Assembly (NCBI GenBank): GCA_013339895.1
Contig: JABACO010000001.1
Coordinates: forward strand, 15,459,486-15,523,485
Length of the DNA: 64,000 nt
Direction: 5' to 3'
From: Ephydatia muelleri
Lineage: Eukaryota > Porifera > Demospongiae > Spongillida > Spongillidae
The position numbers and the translations under genes are program-made. Below the pieces are notes generated by a model that worked only from the letters and a program-made list of their open reading frames with translations, did not search any database and was not told the DNA's origin. Below, in pieces: positions 11,665 to 22,661 of the stretch (within the stretch, counting starts at the first letter, position 1; every line of letters starts with the position of its first letter).

Positions 11665-11772
11665 TGCAGCCTATTTCATCACTTCCGTCGGCGCAACTAG
11701 ACACACCATTACATCGGTTGCTTGCTGAGATGCACTGTCCACTGGAGCATCGGAATTGGCTTGGTGTACAAA
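11665..11772 (-). CDS. LDLa exon, class A
   Basis: Encodes [35 protein letters not shown], the same protein as 3773 and 7744 with silent changes. Phase 1-1, donor GTGAGT. The Gypsy LTR element is inserted only 106 bp upstream of it, in the intron and in opposite orientation. Confidence 0.87.
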
Positions 11773-11882
11773 CTGTAGTGTCTGAATATTAAATATATAA
11801 TTATAATTATTATGTATATTAATCATGCCACAATTCAGATTCAATAATTCAATACAATAGTGTAGCCATACTGCAAGCTCTC

Positions 11883-11993
11883 TGTGATAACTGATGTATT
11901 ATATTATGCAACGCGCATGCGCATGCTAGTATTTAAGTGTTGCCGCATTGGATTTTGACAGATTAAAATTGGTACTTTAGCCGAGTTACTACA
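11883..11993 (+). repeat. 5' LTR (111 bp)
   Basis: Starts TGTGATAACTG and ends GTTACTACA, with TG...CA ends. It contains a GC-rich palindromic stretch CGCGCATGCGCATGC. It is identical to the 3' LTR. Confidence 0.95.
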
Positions 11994-11997
11994 TAAC

Positions 11998-12014
11998 TGG
12001 CGACCAGGGTGGGA
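11998..12014 (+). promoter_or_regulatory. Primer-binding site candidate
   Basis: TGGCGACCAGGGTGGGA begins four bases after the LTR. TGG pairs with a tRNA 3' CCA end. The implied acceptor stem (CCTGGTC plus discriminator G) resembles an Arg-type tRNA, but no tRNA in this window tests that. The site ends on the first base of the gag ATG. Confidence 0.65.
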
Positions 12015-12823
12015 TGGCACTCTTTGGAGCGGTTGGAGAATATGTGGAGGGGGAGGAAGACTGGTCACAATACGTCGAAAGGCTTGGGCACTTCTTCGGG
12101 GCTAACGGAGTGAGTGATGCAAGTAAGAAGCGCTCAGTTCTTCTTTCCACCATAGGGCCGAAAGCGTACCAGACGCTAGCTAGTCTGGTTGCGCCAGAGA
12201 CACCGGGAGGCAAGACGTACGATGAACTGATAAAATTGATGGCAGAGCATTTAAGTCCCAAGCCGCCGGTAATAGTCCAGCGGTATAGGTTCCATAGCAG
12301 GGTCAGGCAACAAGGCGAGTCTGTAAGTGTGTACGTAACGCAGCTTAAGGAGCTAGCTCGGAAGTGTGAGTTTGGTGATGCCCTTAACGATATGCTGCGA
12401 GACAGACTAGTATGTGGCATTAACGACGAGCGAGTGCAAAAGAGACTCTTAGTTGAGGTAAATTTGACGTTTGATTCAGCCCTTAAGATTTCCCAAGGTT
12501 GCGAAGTGGCAGAACGGTGCGCAAAAGAAATACACAGTGGACGCTCTCAAGAGTTGGCCGAACACCAAAACCAACAGGTACATGCTGTAACTCCTGGACG
12601 ACCTCAGTGGAGAACAGGTCCTGGAACTGGAACCCCGAGGTGTTACAGGTGTCTGCGGAGGGACCACGCTCCTGATAAGTGCCCACATCGAGTGCTGAGT
12701 GTTTTGGGTGTGGCAAAAGAGGTCATATCCGGAGGGCGTGTAAACAAGTACAAGCGAAGGCTGGGGGAATGCAGCCATCTCGGCGAGGAGTACAGGTGTT
12801 GCAAGAGGAGTCAGAAAACCTAG
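12014..12823 (+). CDS. Gypsy gag (capsid-nucleocapsid), first part
   Basis: A 269-residue frame starts at the first ATG after the primer-binding site. The N-terminal two thirds look like a retrotransposon gag capsid domain (EDWSQYVERLGHFF near the start, then a helical Leu/Glu-rich stretch). A CCHC zinc knuckle CYRCLRRDHAPDKC starts at residue 210. A second knuckle exists only in the -1 frame (from 12700), so gag switches frame between the two knuckles near 12680. The last 45 or so residues of this frame are therefore out-of-frame sequence. Confidence 0.85.
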   Translation: MALFGAVGEYVEGEEDWSQYVERLGHFFGANGVSDASKKRSVLLSTIGPKAYQTLASLVAPETPGGKTYDELIKLMAEHLSPKPPVIVQRYRFHSRVRQQGESVSVYVTQLKELARKCEFGDALNDMLRDRLVCGINDERVQKRLLVEVNLTFDSALKISQGCEVAERCAKEIHSGRSQELAEHQNQQVHAVTPGRPQWRTGPGTGTPRCYRCLRRDHAPDKCPHRVLSVLGVAKEVISGGRVNKYKRRLGECSHLGEEYRCCKRSQKT

Positions 12824-13611
12824 AGGAGGAAGGAGACAGTACTAACGCACTCCAACAATTGCGTATACAAGGTGTATTATGCAAAATCAATAATGAACCC
12901 ATTCAATTGCAGGTGTCTATCGATGGAGTATTGGTCACAATGGAGCTAGACACAGGAGCCGCTGTATCTATTGTTTCGGAATCAACATTCCGGCGCCTAT
13001 GGTCAGGGAAGGTCTTAGAGAGGTCAGGAATTCGGTTGTGTACATATTCTGGTTAGTCATTAAAAGTGATAGGTAAATGGGAAGCAGACGTGAAGTACAA
13101 TAACCAAACAGATAAATTGTCAGTAATTGTGTTGGAGGGAGCAGAACCATCACATTTGGGGAGAGACTGGCTACACCGCTTTAGGATTGACTGGAAGTCT
13201 TTGTTTGTTATACAGAAGGGTGCGTCATTAGAAAATGTATTGACAAAGTATGAAATGGTGTTTAATGAAGGGCTAGGTACAGTGCTAGGCTATGAAGCAA
13301 AACTAGTTATGAAAGAAAATGCAGTACCTCGATTTTGCAAAGCTCGACCAATGCCATATGCCATTAAAGAAAAGATTGAGAAAGAACTGAATAAACTAGT
13401 TCAAGAGGGTATATTACAACCAGTTGAACTGTCGGAGTGGGCAGCACCAATTGTTCCTGTGGTTAAGCCTGATCAATCTATTAGAATATGTGGTGACTTC
13501 CGGCTAACTGTAAACCAGGCCTTAGAAACTGAACGGTATCCACTGCCAAAAATTGAAGATATTGGCCTCATTGGCAGGTGGGGAAAGGTTTACCAAGTTA
13601 GATTTGAGTAA
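12679..13611 (+). pseudogene. Gypsy gag end, protease and start of RT, with in-frame stop
   Basis: This frame opens with the second CCHC knuckle (CFGCGKRGHIRRAC), then an aspartic protease with the DTGA active site at 12949-12960. A TAG at 13054-13056 interrupts the protease; the same frame continues on both sides of it. After it come the protease C-terminus and the RT N-terminus (PMPYAIKEKIEKEL, then WAAPIVPVVKPDQSIRICGD). Near 13565-13580 the correct frame shifts, and this frame runs to a false end at 13611. Confidence 0.85.
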
Positions 13612-14323
13612 AGCATATCTGCAGGTCCAACTGGATGAAGCTTCCAGAAAATTTATGGTAATTAATACACATAAAGGATTATTCCAATATACTAGGATGC
13701 CTTTTGGGGTGTCATCAGCTCCTAGTATGTTTCAGAGGATAATGGACAGTGTACTTCAGGGGATCCCAAAGGTGATTGTGTATATTGATGACATTTTAAT
13801 AACAGGCAGTACTGACAAAGAACATTTGGAGACACTTGAAAAAGTTCTGTATAAGTTAAAAGAAGCTGGTATTCACCTCAACAAAGATAAATGCTTCTTT
13901 TTGCAGGAGTCAGTTGTGTATTTGGGATACAAAATTGATAAAAATGGTATTCATCCCTTGGCAGAAAAGGTAGAAGCAGTGAAGAATGCACCAGAGCCTA
14001 AGAATATAACAGAGTTAAAATCGTATTTGGGGCTTCTGACATACTACTCTCGGTTTCTTCCACGAATGGCAACCATGCTGGCACAATTGTACAGGCTACT
14101 GCAGGCAAAGATTCCATGGAATTGGACACAGAAGGAGAAAATGGCCTTTGAGAACTCAAAGAATTTGCTACTGTCTGCCAAGGTACTTGTACATTTTGAC
14201 CCCAATAAGGAATTGATTTTAGCATGTGATGCTTCATCTTATGGTGTGGGTGCCGTACTGTCCCATAAAATGCCAGATGGTACAGAGCGGACCCATTGCA
14301 TTTGCTTCTCGTACACTGTCTAG
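13553..14323 (+). pseudogene. Gypsy reverse transcriptase and start of RNase H
   Basis: RT palm and thumb: FTKLDLSKAYLQ, then the catalytic YIDD box at 13781-13792, then GYKIDKNGIHPL. The RNase H start (ILACDASSYGVGAVL) is near 14215. It is joined to the preceding frame by a frameshift near 13570 and leaves its frame near 14285. The catalytic aspartates are present, so inactivation comes from frame breaks rather than loss of active sites. Confidence 0.88.
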
Positions 14324-14825
14324 TGCAGAAAAAAACTATTCACAACTTGAAAAGGAGGGGCTTGCTTGCATATTTGGTGTAAAGCGGTTTCATTTGTATT
14401 TATATGGAAGAAATTTTACAATTGTAACAGATCACAAACCATTGTTGCAGCTATTTGACCCCCAAAGGGGAATCCCTATGCAGGTGTCAGGGAGAATACA
14501 AAGGTGGATAATGACTCTAGCAGTGTACAAGTACAAGTTGGTTTTCAAGAAAACTGAAGAGCATGGTAATGCAGATGCATTGAGCCGGCTACCAATGGAT
14601 GGGAAGCAAATTGAAGAGGAAGAAGAAATACCCACAGAATTGGTCCTACTTTTTGAAAGTCTAAAGGACTCACCAGTAGACTGTTCACAAGTGAAGCATT
14701 GGACTAAGAAAGATCCAATCTTGTCACAAGTGTTGCAGTATATATTGGCAGGGTGGCCACTACATCCGCCTTCAGGTGCATCTGTTATCTTTCTGGCAAC
14801 GTCGAATGGAGCTATCAACTCATGA
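14226..14825 (+). pseudogene. Gypsy RNase H and connection to integrase
   Basis: From about 14290 this frame carries the RNase H core (FASRTLSSAEKNYSQLEKEG, then VTDHKPLLQLF and HGNADALSRLP), typical of Ty3/Gypsy. An acidic linker follows. The true frame shifts again near 14795, where the integrase frame takes over. Confidence 0.85.
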
Positions 14826-15201
14826 TGGTTGTATCCTTTGGGGTAATCGGGTGGTTGTCCCAGAAAAAGGAAGAAATTATGTATTGCAAGAGTTGCATGG
14901 GGGACACCCAGGAATATCTAGAATGAAAAGCTTGTCTAGAACATTTGTATGGTGGCCGGGAATAGATAAAGATATTGAAATGCTGGTTTCTAAATGTCCT
15001 CAGTGTCAGGCAGCAAGACCATCACCACCAGTGGCTCCCTTACAACCTTGGAGTTGGCCTACCAGACCATGGGCAAGATTACACATAGATTATGCAGGCC
15101 CTGTCGAAGGGCAGATGTTGCTGGTGGTGATTGATGCTCATTCAAAGTGGATCGAAGTGGAGGTCGGGAAAGATGCTACTGCAGAGGCAACTATCCAGTG
15201 A
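14776..15201 (+). pseudogene. Gypsy integrase, N-terminal zinc domain and first catalytic Asp
   Basis: Contains the HHCC integrase zinc domain (HGGHPGISRMKSLSR, VSKCPQCQ) and the first catalytic aspartate in LHIDYAGP. It ends at a TGA (15199-15201). The decayed second copy has CGA at the matching place (27463-27465), so this stop is a recent C-to-T change in a CpG. Confidence 0.87.
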
Positions 15202-15213
15202 CTGCGAACAATA

Positions 15214-16032
15214 TTGTCAAGGTTTGGAATACCAGAAACAGTGATGACGGATAATGGGCCATGTTTTTCAAGCAGGGAGTTTCATGACTTCCTTAAAAAT
15301 AATTGTGTGACACACATTAGGTCAGCACCATATCATCCGTCTTCTAACGGAATGGCAGAAAGGGCTGTGCAAACTGTGAAGCAGGGAGTAAAGAAGATGA
15401 CAACTGGAACACTCAGAGATAAGTTGGCAAGATTCTTATTTCAGTACAGAATTACCCCCCAGACGACTACTGGTGTCTCTCCTGCTGAACTTCTGTATGG
15501 CAGAAGGCTCCGATCCCGTTTAGATGCATTGCATCCAAATTTAGCGGAAAGAGTGGTAAGGAGGCAGCAGGGACAAAAGGCAGCACACGATACCAATGCA
15601 GTTGAAAGGAGTTTTCAAGAACAGGAAAGCGTATATGTGAAATATTATGCGCGGGGGGGCAGATGGAAATGGGTGCCTGGGAAAATCACAAAATGCAAGG
15701 GGCCATTATCGTTTGATGTGGTGTTAGAAAATGGGATTGTGTGCAGAAGACACCAAGATCAACTAAGGAAGCGAGCAGGCGAGGCTGATGATACGTGGAT
15801 GGGAGACAGATTATCGACTGATGTGGCTGCAGAAGATCCAGAGCTCAATAATGGAGCACAAGATGAGCAAGAGGAAGATGCCAATAATTCAGTGGTGGGC
15901 GATGAGCCTGAGGTTGACGAAGAAATAGATCAAGAAGCCCGCCCACCAGTCATCGTGCAACAAGCACCAGACCGAAGATATCCCAGCAGGAACAGACGGC
16001 AGCCTGAACGGTATCAAGCAGGGTTTTCTTGA
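15214..16032 (+). pseudogene. Gypsy integrase catalytic core and C-terminus
   Basis: Same frame as the preceding integrase part, separated only by the TGA. It carries the second Asp (VMTDNGPCFSS) and the catalytic Glu (YHPSSNGMAERAVQ). A basic C-terminal domain and an acidic tail follow, ending in a YPSRNRRQPERY motif common in this family. Its stop lies at the start of the polypurine tract. Confidence 0.88.
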
Positions 16033-16045
16033 GAAGGAAGAAAGA
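16031..16045 (+). promoter_or_regulatory. Polypurine tract
   Basis: GAGAAGGAAGAAAGA, 15 purines ending at the base before the 3' LTR, the position expected for plus-strand priming. Confidence 0.85.
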
Positions 16046-16156
16046 TGTGATAACTGATGTATTATATTATGCAACGCGCATGCGCATGCTAGTATTTAAG
16101 TGTTGCCGCATTGGATTTTGACAGATTAAAATTGGTACTTTAGCCGAGTTACTACA
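16046..16156 (+). repeat. 3' LTR (111 bp)
   Basis: Identical to 11883-11993. It is followed by the CTCTC target duplication and then by host intron sequence that leads into a TG repeat. Confidence 0.95.
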
Positions 16157-16169
16157 CTCTCGATGAAAG

Positions 16170-16170
<1 letters not shown>

Positions 16171-16222
<52 letters not shown>

Positions 16223-16231
16223 CGTGTGTGT
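16171..16231. repeat. (TG)n microsatellite
   Basis: An almost pure TG run directly beyond the LTR insertion site. The paralogous introns have only short GTGTGTGTGCG runs at 3992 and 1676, and a longer one at 54339, so the repeat expanded here. Confidence 0.95.
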
Positions 16232-16895
16232 TTGGGGAAAGCGAGGCAGCATTGGGATAGCTCCCCACTCAGACCTTCTACCTGAACTACAGTGTATTGA
16301 TTTGAACAGTAATTCAGTCTAAAAAGAGTACCAAAGTTATTTACCTGCAAATAGTTCGCACATTTGTACTAACAGAGTATTTTGTGAGGTGCCAAAATCA
16401 GTGATGCCACCGGATGAAACATGCAGTTTTAAGTTGACGAGTTTGGACGGCCGACCGTGGCATTACAAGTACGATAGTGAAGTGCGTGATTTAACTAAGA
16501 AATATATTTGGCCACCAATCTTCGTTTGGCAATGCCATAGCGCTGGCAAAAGGCATCACGACCATGGGAAGCTACCTTGTAGAGGGCATAGCCATGTTGT
16601 CGACATACATCTACGAAACGCTGCAAGTCTTCTGCTCGAAGGCCCCTTTAAATGGCAATCTCCAAGAAATTCCTCACGCAGCATATGCATGAGGCCTTAT
16701 TTTTTTACATTCCAAATAGTTATAACAAGAACTCGTTCCATTGTGCAGCATCATAACAAGGAGTTGGTTGCTACATGTACATGTATGCTGTAGATGTACA
16801 CTTCACAAACATGTGCATGCACGCATATGACAAGCAATTCACACCCAAAGTTCACATGTAGGCCCATTATGTGGTATGAACTTGCCATTGTGAAC
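16232..16895. other. Intron, paralogous repeat unit
   Basis: A diverged copy of the block at 1690-2310, including the GCCACCG block (16404). No exon seen. Confidence 0.55.
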
Positions 16896-18631
16896 TAGGG
16901 GAGACCGGGGCTAAAAGTCACAAATTTGGTATTGAATAGTGCTCTTATTATTAAAACATATTTTAATAACACCAAATAATCTTCAATCATCTACTAGCTA
17001 CAAAATCGCTATTCCAGTTTTTCTACTAATCAATTAATTAATTTAAAATTATAACCATTCTAATTGAAGCAGTGCATTTGTGACAACCTTCCCCATCGCA
17101 GGGTAAGAAGTCACACACAGGTTTTCCCTTTTCTGAAAATCTCTCTTGGAGACAAATTGCTTCGAACAGCTCTTTGGCACACCCCTTTCCCTTCTTTGAA
17201 GGTGTTTTTTTGCATCTCTTCTCTTTTCTAGCAAAGTCTTCACTGGTGAGTCCGTCAGAATTGAGGATTGAGGACTTGCGTGTTCACCTCTTTGTTTTTA
17301 CGGCTTTAGGTGCAGCCTTTTGAAATGGACGAACATTGCTTGGAGATACAAAAATGCTCTGAGAGTCGTTGGTTACACCACTGGGTCCTGGTGCTGATAG
17401 GCCTACACCTTGCTCATTGGAAGAGGTACGAGACTCTGATGCTAGGCTGGGTGATTTATTTACAGAACTGCTGTTGGCTTCTCAGAAGTTTGGATGCACT
17501 GAGACCTTGCCTGTAGAGATGATTGTTCCTCTACAATCAGTAGAACCCAACCCAACCTGTTTCATTCCACGTTTAGCAACAATCCTACATGGCTTCTGCA
17601 CAGTTGTAATCCCAGTTTCGTCAGCGCTCCAAATATCTCCAGGACCAAGTTTGTTACGCTGCAGTACAACTGTTAAGTTGTCAAAAAACTGGTTTACAGT
17701 GGTGGGGTTGAATCCGGAAACCCGCGCCAGGCTAGTAGCTTCTGGCTTACGTAATGACAACGTAGGGTGGCGCTTTAGAAATCCAGAAAACCAATCAGCA
17801 CCAGCTTGTTTGTTTTCTACCCATTTAGCAGCGAGAGGTAGTCTATTTGCTATAGCCAACTGATAGGCAAGCTTTCGTATTTCGTTAGGCGAAAGGCCTT
17901 GATACATGCTAGAAGCTGTTAATATATAATCGACTAACTCCTCCTCCAAAGCGTTCGGAAAAACCTGCCGACCGCTTTTATACCCAACAGTAAATAAAGA
18001 CTCACCGTTTTCTTCTAAAGCATCATCTCCGGTTAGTCGTTTACAATATCGCGACAAAGTTCGGTAGTTAATACCACACATCTTAGAAGCACATCTTTTA
18101 ACAAGGTCAACTGCTCTTACAATGTCTCTATTAGAGTACGAACCTCTATCAGTCTTTCGAGTATAAGTTCGCATGATGGAAATATTTTCAAGCACCTTCG
18201 AACAAATAGACATTCGGTCTGTGCCTAATTACCACAAGTAATCTTGGTGTCAACTATCCCCACTAAGGCCCAGAACACATAACTTTTTATGAAGGCTTAT
18301 CAAAATTAAAAATACAAATTTGACATTGATCATTTAATCCATGCACATAACTTTGTACTAACTTATTTCATACATATTCTCTCGACCTAATACTTGAAAT
18401 TAGCTACATAGCAAATGGAAAATATTTACTCAGAGGTATAACAAACACAAATTCAATTACAACGTCCGATAGATGTGAGCAGCATTTCCACAAATTCATA
18501 GGTAGTCACTAAACTATAATTATTATACCTACATTTGACCTGTACATGTCCAATTGATGCCGTCACCCGCTACCAAGATATAAATGCTGTAAACAACTAA
18601 CCCGTGTGACTTGTAGCCCCGGTCTCCCCTA
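16896..18631 (-). mobile_element. pogo/Tigger-like DNA transposon, internally deleted
   Basis: Terminal inverted repeats of about 25 bp begin GGGGAGACCGGGGCTA (16898) and end with the complement at 18629, one mismatch. A TA dinucleotide duplication flanks them (16896-16897, 18630-18631), as expected for the Tc1/mariner superfamily. A minus-strand transposase frame lies inside. At 1.73 kb the element is shorter than full-length relatives because part of the catalytic core is missing. Confidence 0.92.
17038..18174 (-). pseudogene. pogo/Tigger-like transposase, deleted core and two stops
   Basis: One minus-strand frame of about 379 codons starts at ATG 18174 (MRTYTRKT); a start at 18213 is possible but less family-like. 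An N-terminal helix-turn-helix (SYSNRDIVRAVDLV) is followed by a CENP-B-type DNA-binding domain (GADWFSGFLKRHPTLSLRK) and the first catalytic Asp (IWSADETGITT). TGA codons interrupt the frame at 17482-17484 and 17284-17286. After the first stop the frame is already in the Ser-rich C-terminal tail (FVSPSNVRPFQKAAPK). The segment with the remaining catalytic acids is therefore missing. The end has a Cys cluster (CDFLPC, GCHKC). Confidence 0.88.
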
Positions 18632-20219
18632 AGCTAAGGTACCATCGTTATATGCATGAGTAAGCAGAAGATACATCAGAAGATACATCAAGCTGAGGTA
18701 GCTCTCTGTGCCATTTTGACATCTTTGTGTACTAGAATTGTACTGAATGTACATGTGTTTTTGATAATAAGATGAGATGAATAAGTGGTTGGTCTAAAAT
18801 AGGCTCTAACCAATTATTCTTGACACTCCAATTACAGTGTAGATTTAAAAGTGTATCAATAAATGATAATCTGCATGCTAAGGTGCTACAGTGAGTTTAG
18901 AATTGCAATTCTAAAGTCTCCGAATCATTCCAAGTATGAGGAGATTGTGATGGCAGAAACCTTATGGGAGGATGAGGACATGAAAGCCATAGAATGTGGG
19001 CAAAGGCCACAGAGGACGAGATGGTGTTGCATATTATCATGAGACTATAAATAGCAATGCTTATGGTATATACATGTATGCTTGTTTAGGTTCAATTATA
19101 CTGCATATCCATTGCTTGACAATTATATAGGCCAAATAGCAATTTGAAATTGTGAATTGAGCAAATTACAGATTAACTACAAAAACCTAAACCCGTTGTC
19201 TGAGAACAGGTAATCCATGTGTGGGCAAAACTTTATTGAATTAAATAGCTGACATTATATTGCCTGTATATACATTCCAATTCCGCTGCGGTGCTGCGTA
19301 CATCTAGCATATATACTGTAAATTATCCGCCCCCATCGAAATAAAAATTAGCCGCCCGTGTAAGTATTTGAACGCCGTGCATGTAACCGCGAACGCTTAT
19401 AATCAGTACTTCTATTTCACCATGTTATACATGTACATGTATTATTTCCTGAAATATTGTCACGGAAGAGCTCACGGTTATGGGGATAATATCGTTAAAC
19501 ACACGAGTCTTTTTTCGCGCTACTTGTATTGTGGCAAAATTACAACACGACCATTTTTAAATCAATATGTGATCGGAAAGCATATCATTAATGTTCAATC
19601 ACGCAGTGATTTAATCCTCTCTTAAATTGTTTTCCTGCATGTAATATTATGCTACAAAAAATGTATTTATCCGGCCGGTCGAGTAAGTGACTTCATGCAT
19701 GATTTCTTTTCTGCATGGTGTATAACTCATATCGCGATACAATATCGCGATTTTTTACTCATATCGCGATAATTATATCGCGATATAGGCGATATCGGCT
19801 AAAGACCAAATCGCGGCAGCACTGGTTCTCACTATAGCCGGCTGTATCTTGTCTACAGTTTAATGCATAGAATCTACAGCATTAGGTCATAAAAAATTAA
19901 TAGTTCTACCACCAAAAAGAGTTCACATTTCATACAATAATGAATAAAAGCACTTGTATTGCGGGACAATGAAGTATTGCCCTGATTTCACAATAATTGA
20001 GCTGATGCATTGATGCAACGGAACCATACGGACTGACTGCGTATGCAAAATGATTGGGCAATGAGTTGAGTATGCACTATATACTTGTGTGATTAAATGG
20101 GGTGACTTGCATGTATTGTCTATTTGAATACTGACGGGGGCTAAGAATTACACTCACTTAACAATAATCACACAAGAGATATACATGTATAAAGCATATA
20201 TCTATGACACATAACTCAC
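18632..20219. other. Intron with repeat block and TATCGCGATA cluster
   Basis: Contains a KYEEIV-like block (18925-19025) and repeat-unit sequence at 18780-19260. At 19735-19795 there are several TATCGCGATA-type palindromes in about 60 bp. The frame at 19368-19625 has no recognisable product. No exon seen. Confidence 0.5.
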
Positions 20220-20327
20220 TGCAGCCAATTTCATCACTTCCGTCTGCGCAACTAGACACACCATTACATCGGTTGCTTGCTGATATGCACTGTCCACTGG
20301 AGCATCGGAATTGGCTTGATGTACAAT
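20220..20327 (-). CDS. LDLa exon, class A
   Basis: Encodes [35 protein letters not shown]. The Thr-Ser-Ser start is intermediate between class A (TPS) and class B (TSN). Calcium motif intact. Phase 1-1. Here the donor follows a shortened flank (ATAACTCAC on the plus strand). Confidence 0.86.
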
Positions 20328-22661
20328 CTGTACATAGAAATACCATGCATTTTCACGCATAAACGATTAAGCAGATAGAATACACTGCACGAATAGAACG
20401 GCTAATTATCAGATCTCGTCAAACGAATAATAAGGTGCTTAATCATACATTGATCAATGATATAACCCCAGTTATCGTACGATAACCGGGGTTATTAATG
20501 CGATTTGTCTTTCGTGGAGCTAGAGTGATTTGTGTTAAAAACCTATTGGCATTGATGTCTAGCGTATTCAGAAAGTGTTTTCATATCTTATTTTGGGTTC
20601 GAACAATGTTTGACGCCTCAGAGCCAAATTCATTAAGCCAGAAAGCTGTTGTCCGCACCCATATACATGTAATGCTTGTCTTATACAGCAGGCTCAAACT
20701 GTCATAGTTTCTACGACAGCTAAGCACTCGGTCCAGCTATAGCATCTTTCAAAGGCGAAAAGTTTGCCGTTTGGCATGCTTATACATTTCCTACGATATA
20801 TGAAATACATGCATGTACGGTAGTGCAAATTTCACGTGCTCTATATATAGAACACGTTAAATTCAGAAAAAATTTTAGAGGTTGCCTTTACTTATACACG
20901 GGTATGGTCATAAAAACGGGTCGCGGAACGTCAAAAAATGGACATGGAGCCACTAATTATATAGTACCCGCTTTACTGTAGGACAGGAATCGATTCCCTT
21001 AACTAGAAAAGCGCATTCTTTCGGTGCTCAAATGCATTGTTAATAATTTATTCTAAGTGGACCAAAATAATTTGAGCGATACAGTTATGCCCAAGCATGG
21101 CATTCCAGATTAGTATTTTCACCGTCTAATTTTTTTTACACCTTATTTAAAAATCAAGGAATTTTGGGTGTAATATCTACGCCCACTACCCATTTGAGGG
21201 GACCTACTAGTGGCTTCACTGTGAGTAACCCTAAACTGATGTATTCTTTAATACATGGGCAGTGCCAACTCAGAAGAAAGGAAACGAGTTGATTTACTAT
21301 TCACATGGCAGAAAATGAATAAACCCTCACGTTATAGCGCGCGTCTCTAGATTTACATCGTCAGTGAGCTTAACTTGCAAATATAGTTGGGAATATACCG
21401 TTCAGTCATGAACAAAAATAGTCACGTTGTTTGTTCAGCACCATACAAATTATGTCTTATCAATGCGTTGTTCCATAAAACAACTGGTGGTTCCAAATTG
21501 GAGAACGCATTTTACCGTGAAATGGCACTACGAAAGTGTTGGATATATATGCATACTAATTTCTGCAACGTATAACCTGCATGGTGTACTACAGCTCGTG
21601 CAACTCGATTAGGAAGTGGAGAGAAGTGCGAAAAAACAAATGCTTCGTGCTCGCTTTGTCCTTTCCATCTTTTCTACAACAATAATATATGATTACCTTC
21701 TTCGTCTTCGCTCACCATTTTTAGTGCAAATGCGTTTGAATAGAACAAGCCTGCATTAACTCTTTCGTAGGAAAAAGCTCAATATTAAACCACAACATTG
21801 TTAGTGAAACCGCTAAAGTTTGATTTAGTTAGTTGACAGGAAATTAAATCAAATTGTTTGCAAAACAATTATCTCGCAATGCGAAGCGACGCGACATGGC
21901 CCAAGCTATTAAAAAGTTTTTAATTTTTCGTCACTATCGGATATTCGGATGCAGTTTTGTGATCCAATGCTTCTGGAGGTCTGATCCGTTAAAAAATTAC
22001 ATCTGAATCAGATCAGTTGGCCTTTCGGATCAGATATCCCAAATAGGACCCGATCCGTTTGAGCTTTACTACGCTGTTTGTAACTCGAGCTACAAGTATA
22101 CGTGCATGCATGCCTCCGTGCGTAGTATTATATTGCAGCTATAAATCTGTGTACGAGACTAAACTGCAAAAATACAATTATACGCATTTATCAAAGATAC
22201 TTAGCACCAAGGTTATATTTCGTACTACATGTACGATTTTGTGATATGGGCGTCAGAGTGCCTGAGAATACCATCGTTCGTTTTTTATCTCCAGTGGGGC
22301 TGTACATAATGCACAAGTATTATACGGCATTTATTCTGATGGTGTTTGTCGTTCAATTAGCATTGGATTTCGTGGTCTCGAACCATTCAGTTCTATTGCT
22401 TACAAAGAGGTTATCAGACAGTCCGTTATTATGTAGGGCAGTTACATGATTAATGTCTGTATAACGCAGCTGGCGTGTTAGCTAGTTGACCATTTCGTGT
22501 TCAAAAGTGCTTGTGATTTTGATTATGATGAGGTGTGCTTTGTACGTTTAGCTAATGGAATGAAGTGCCTGTCATATGTCCAATAATTCCTGAAGACAAC
22601 GATTAATCTATACAGATTGAGATGTGCTCAATATGCTATGAAGAAATTTACTAAAACTCAC
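20328..22661. other. Intron, paralogous to 46.0-47.4 kb
   Basis: Segments around 20930-21060, 21190-21290 and 21600-21660 match 46245-46350, 46770-46880 and 47337-47390 in order. The two introns therefore descend from one duplicated unit that lies downstream-adjacent to LDLa exons at 20220 and 45688. A 34 bp near-perfect palindrome (ATAACCCCAGTTATC and complement) is at 20462-20495. GATCCG/GATCAG motifs cluster at 21940-22070. No exon seen. Confidence 0.6.

Larger units (their letters stand above)
11878..16161 (+). mobile_element. Ty3/Gypsy LTR retrotransposon, structurally complete, pol broken
   Basis: Two 111 bp LTRs (11883-11993, 16046-16156) are identical and flanked by a 5 bp target duplication CTCTC (11878-11882, 16157-16161). 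The order gag, protease, reverse transcriptase, RNase H, integrase is that of Metaviridae (Ty3/Gypsy). Very short LTRs recall the Mag-like group (inference). Identical LTRs mean a recent insertion, yet the body carries several frameshifts and two in-frame stops, so it is probably not autonomous. It sits in gene B's intron, antisense to the host gene. Confidence 0.95.

Noticed and set aside
12476-14818. Minus-strand frames across the Gypsy element
   Set aside because: Antisense shadows of gag and pol.
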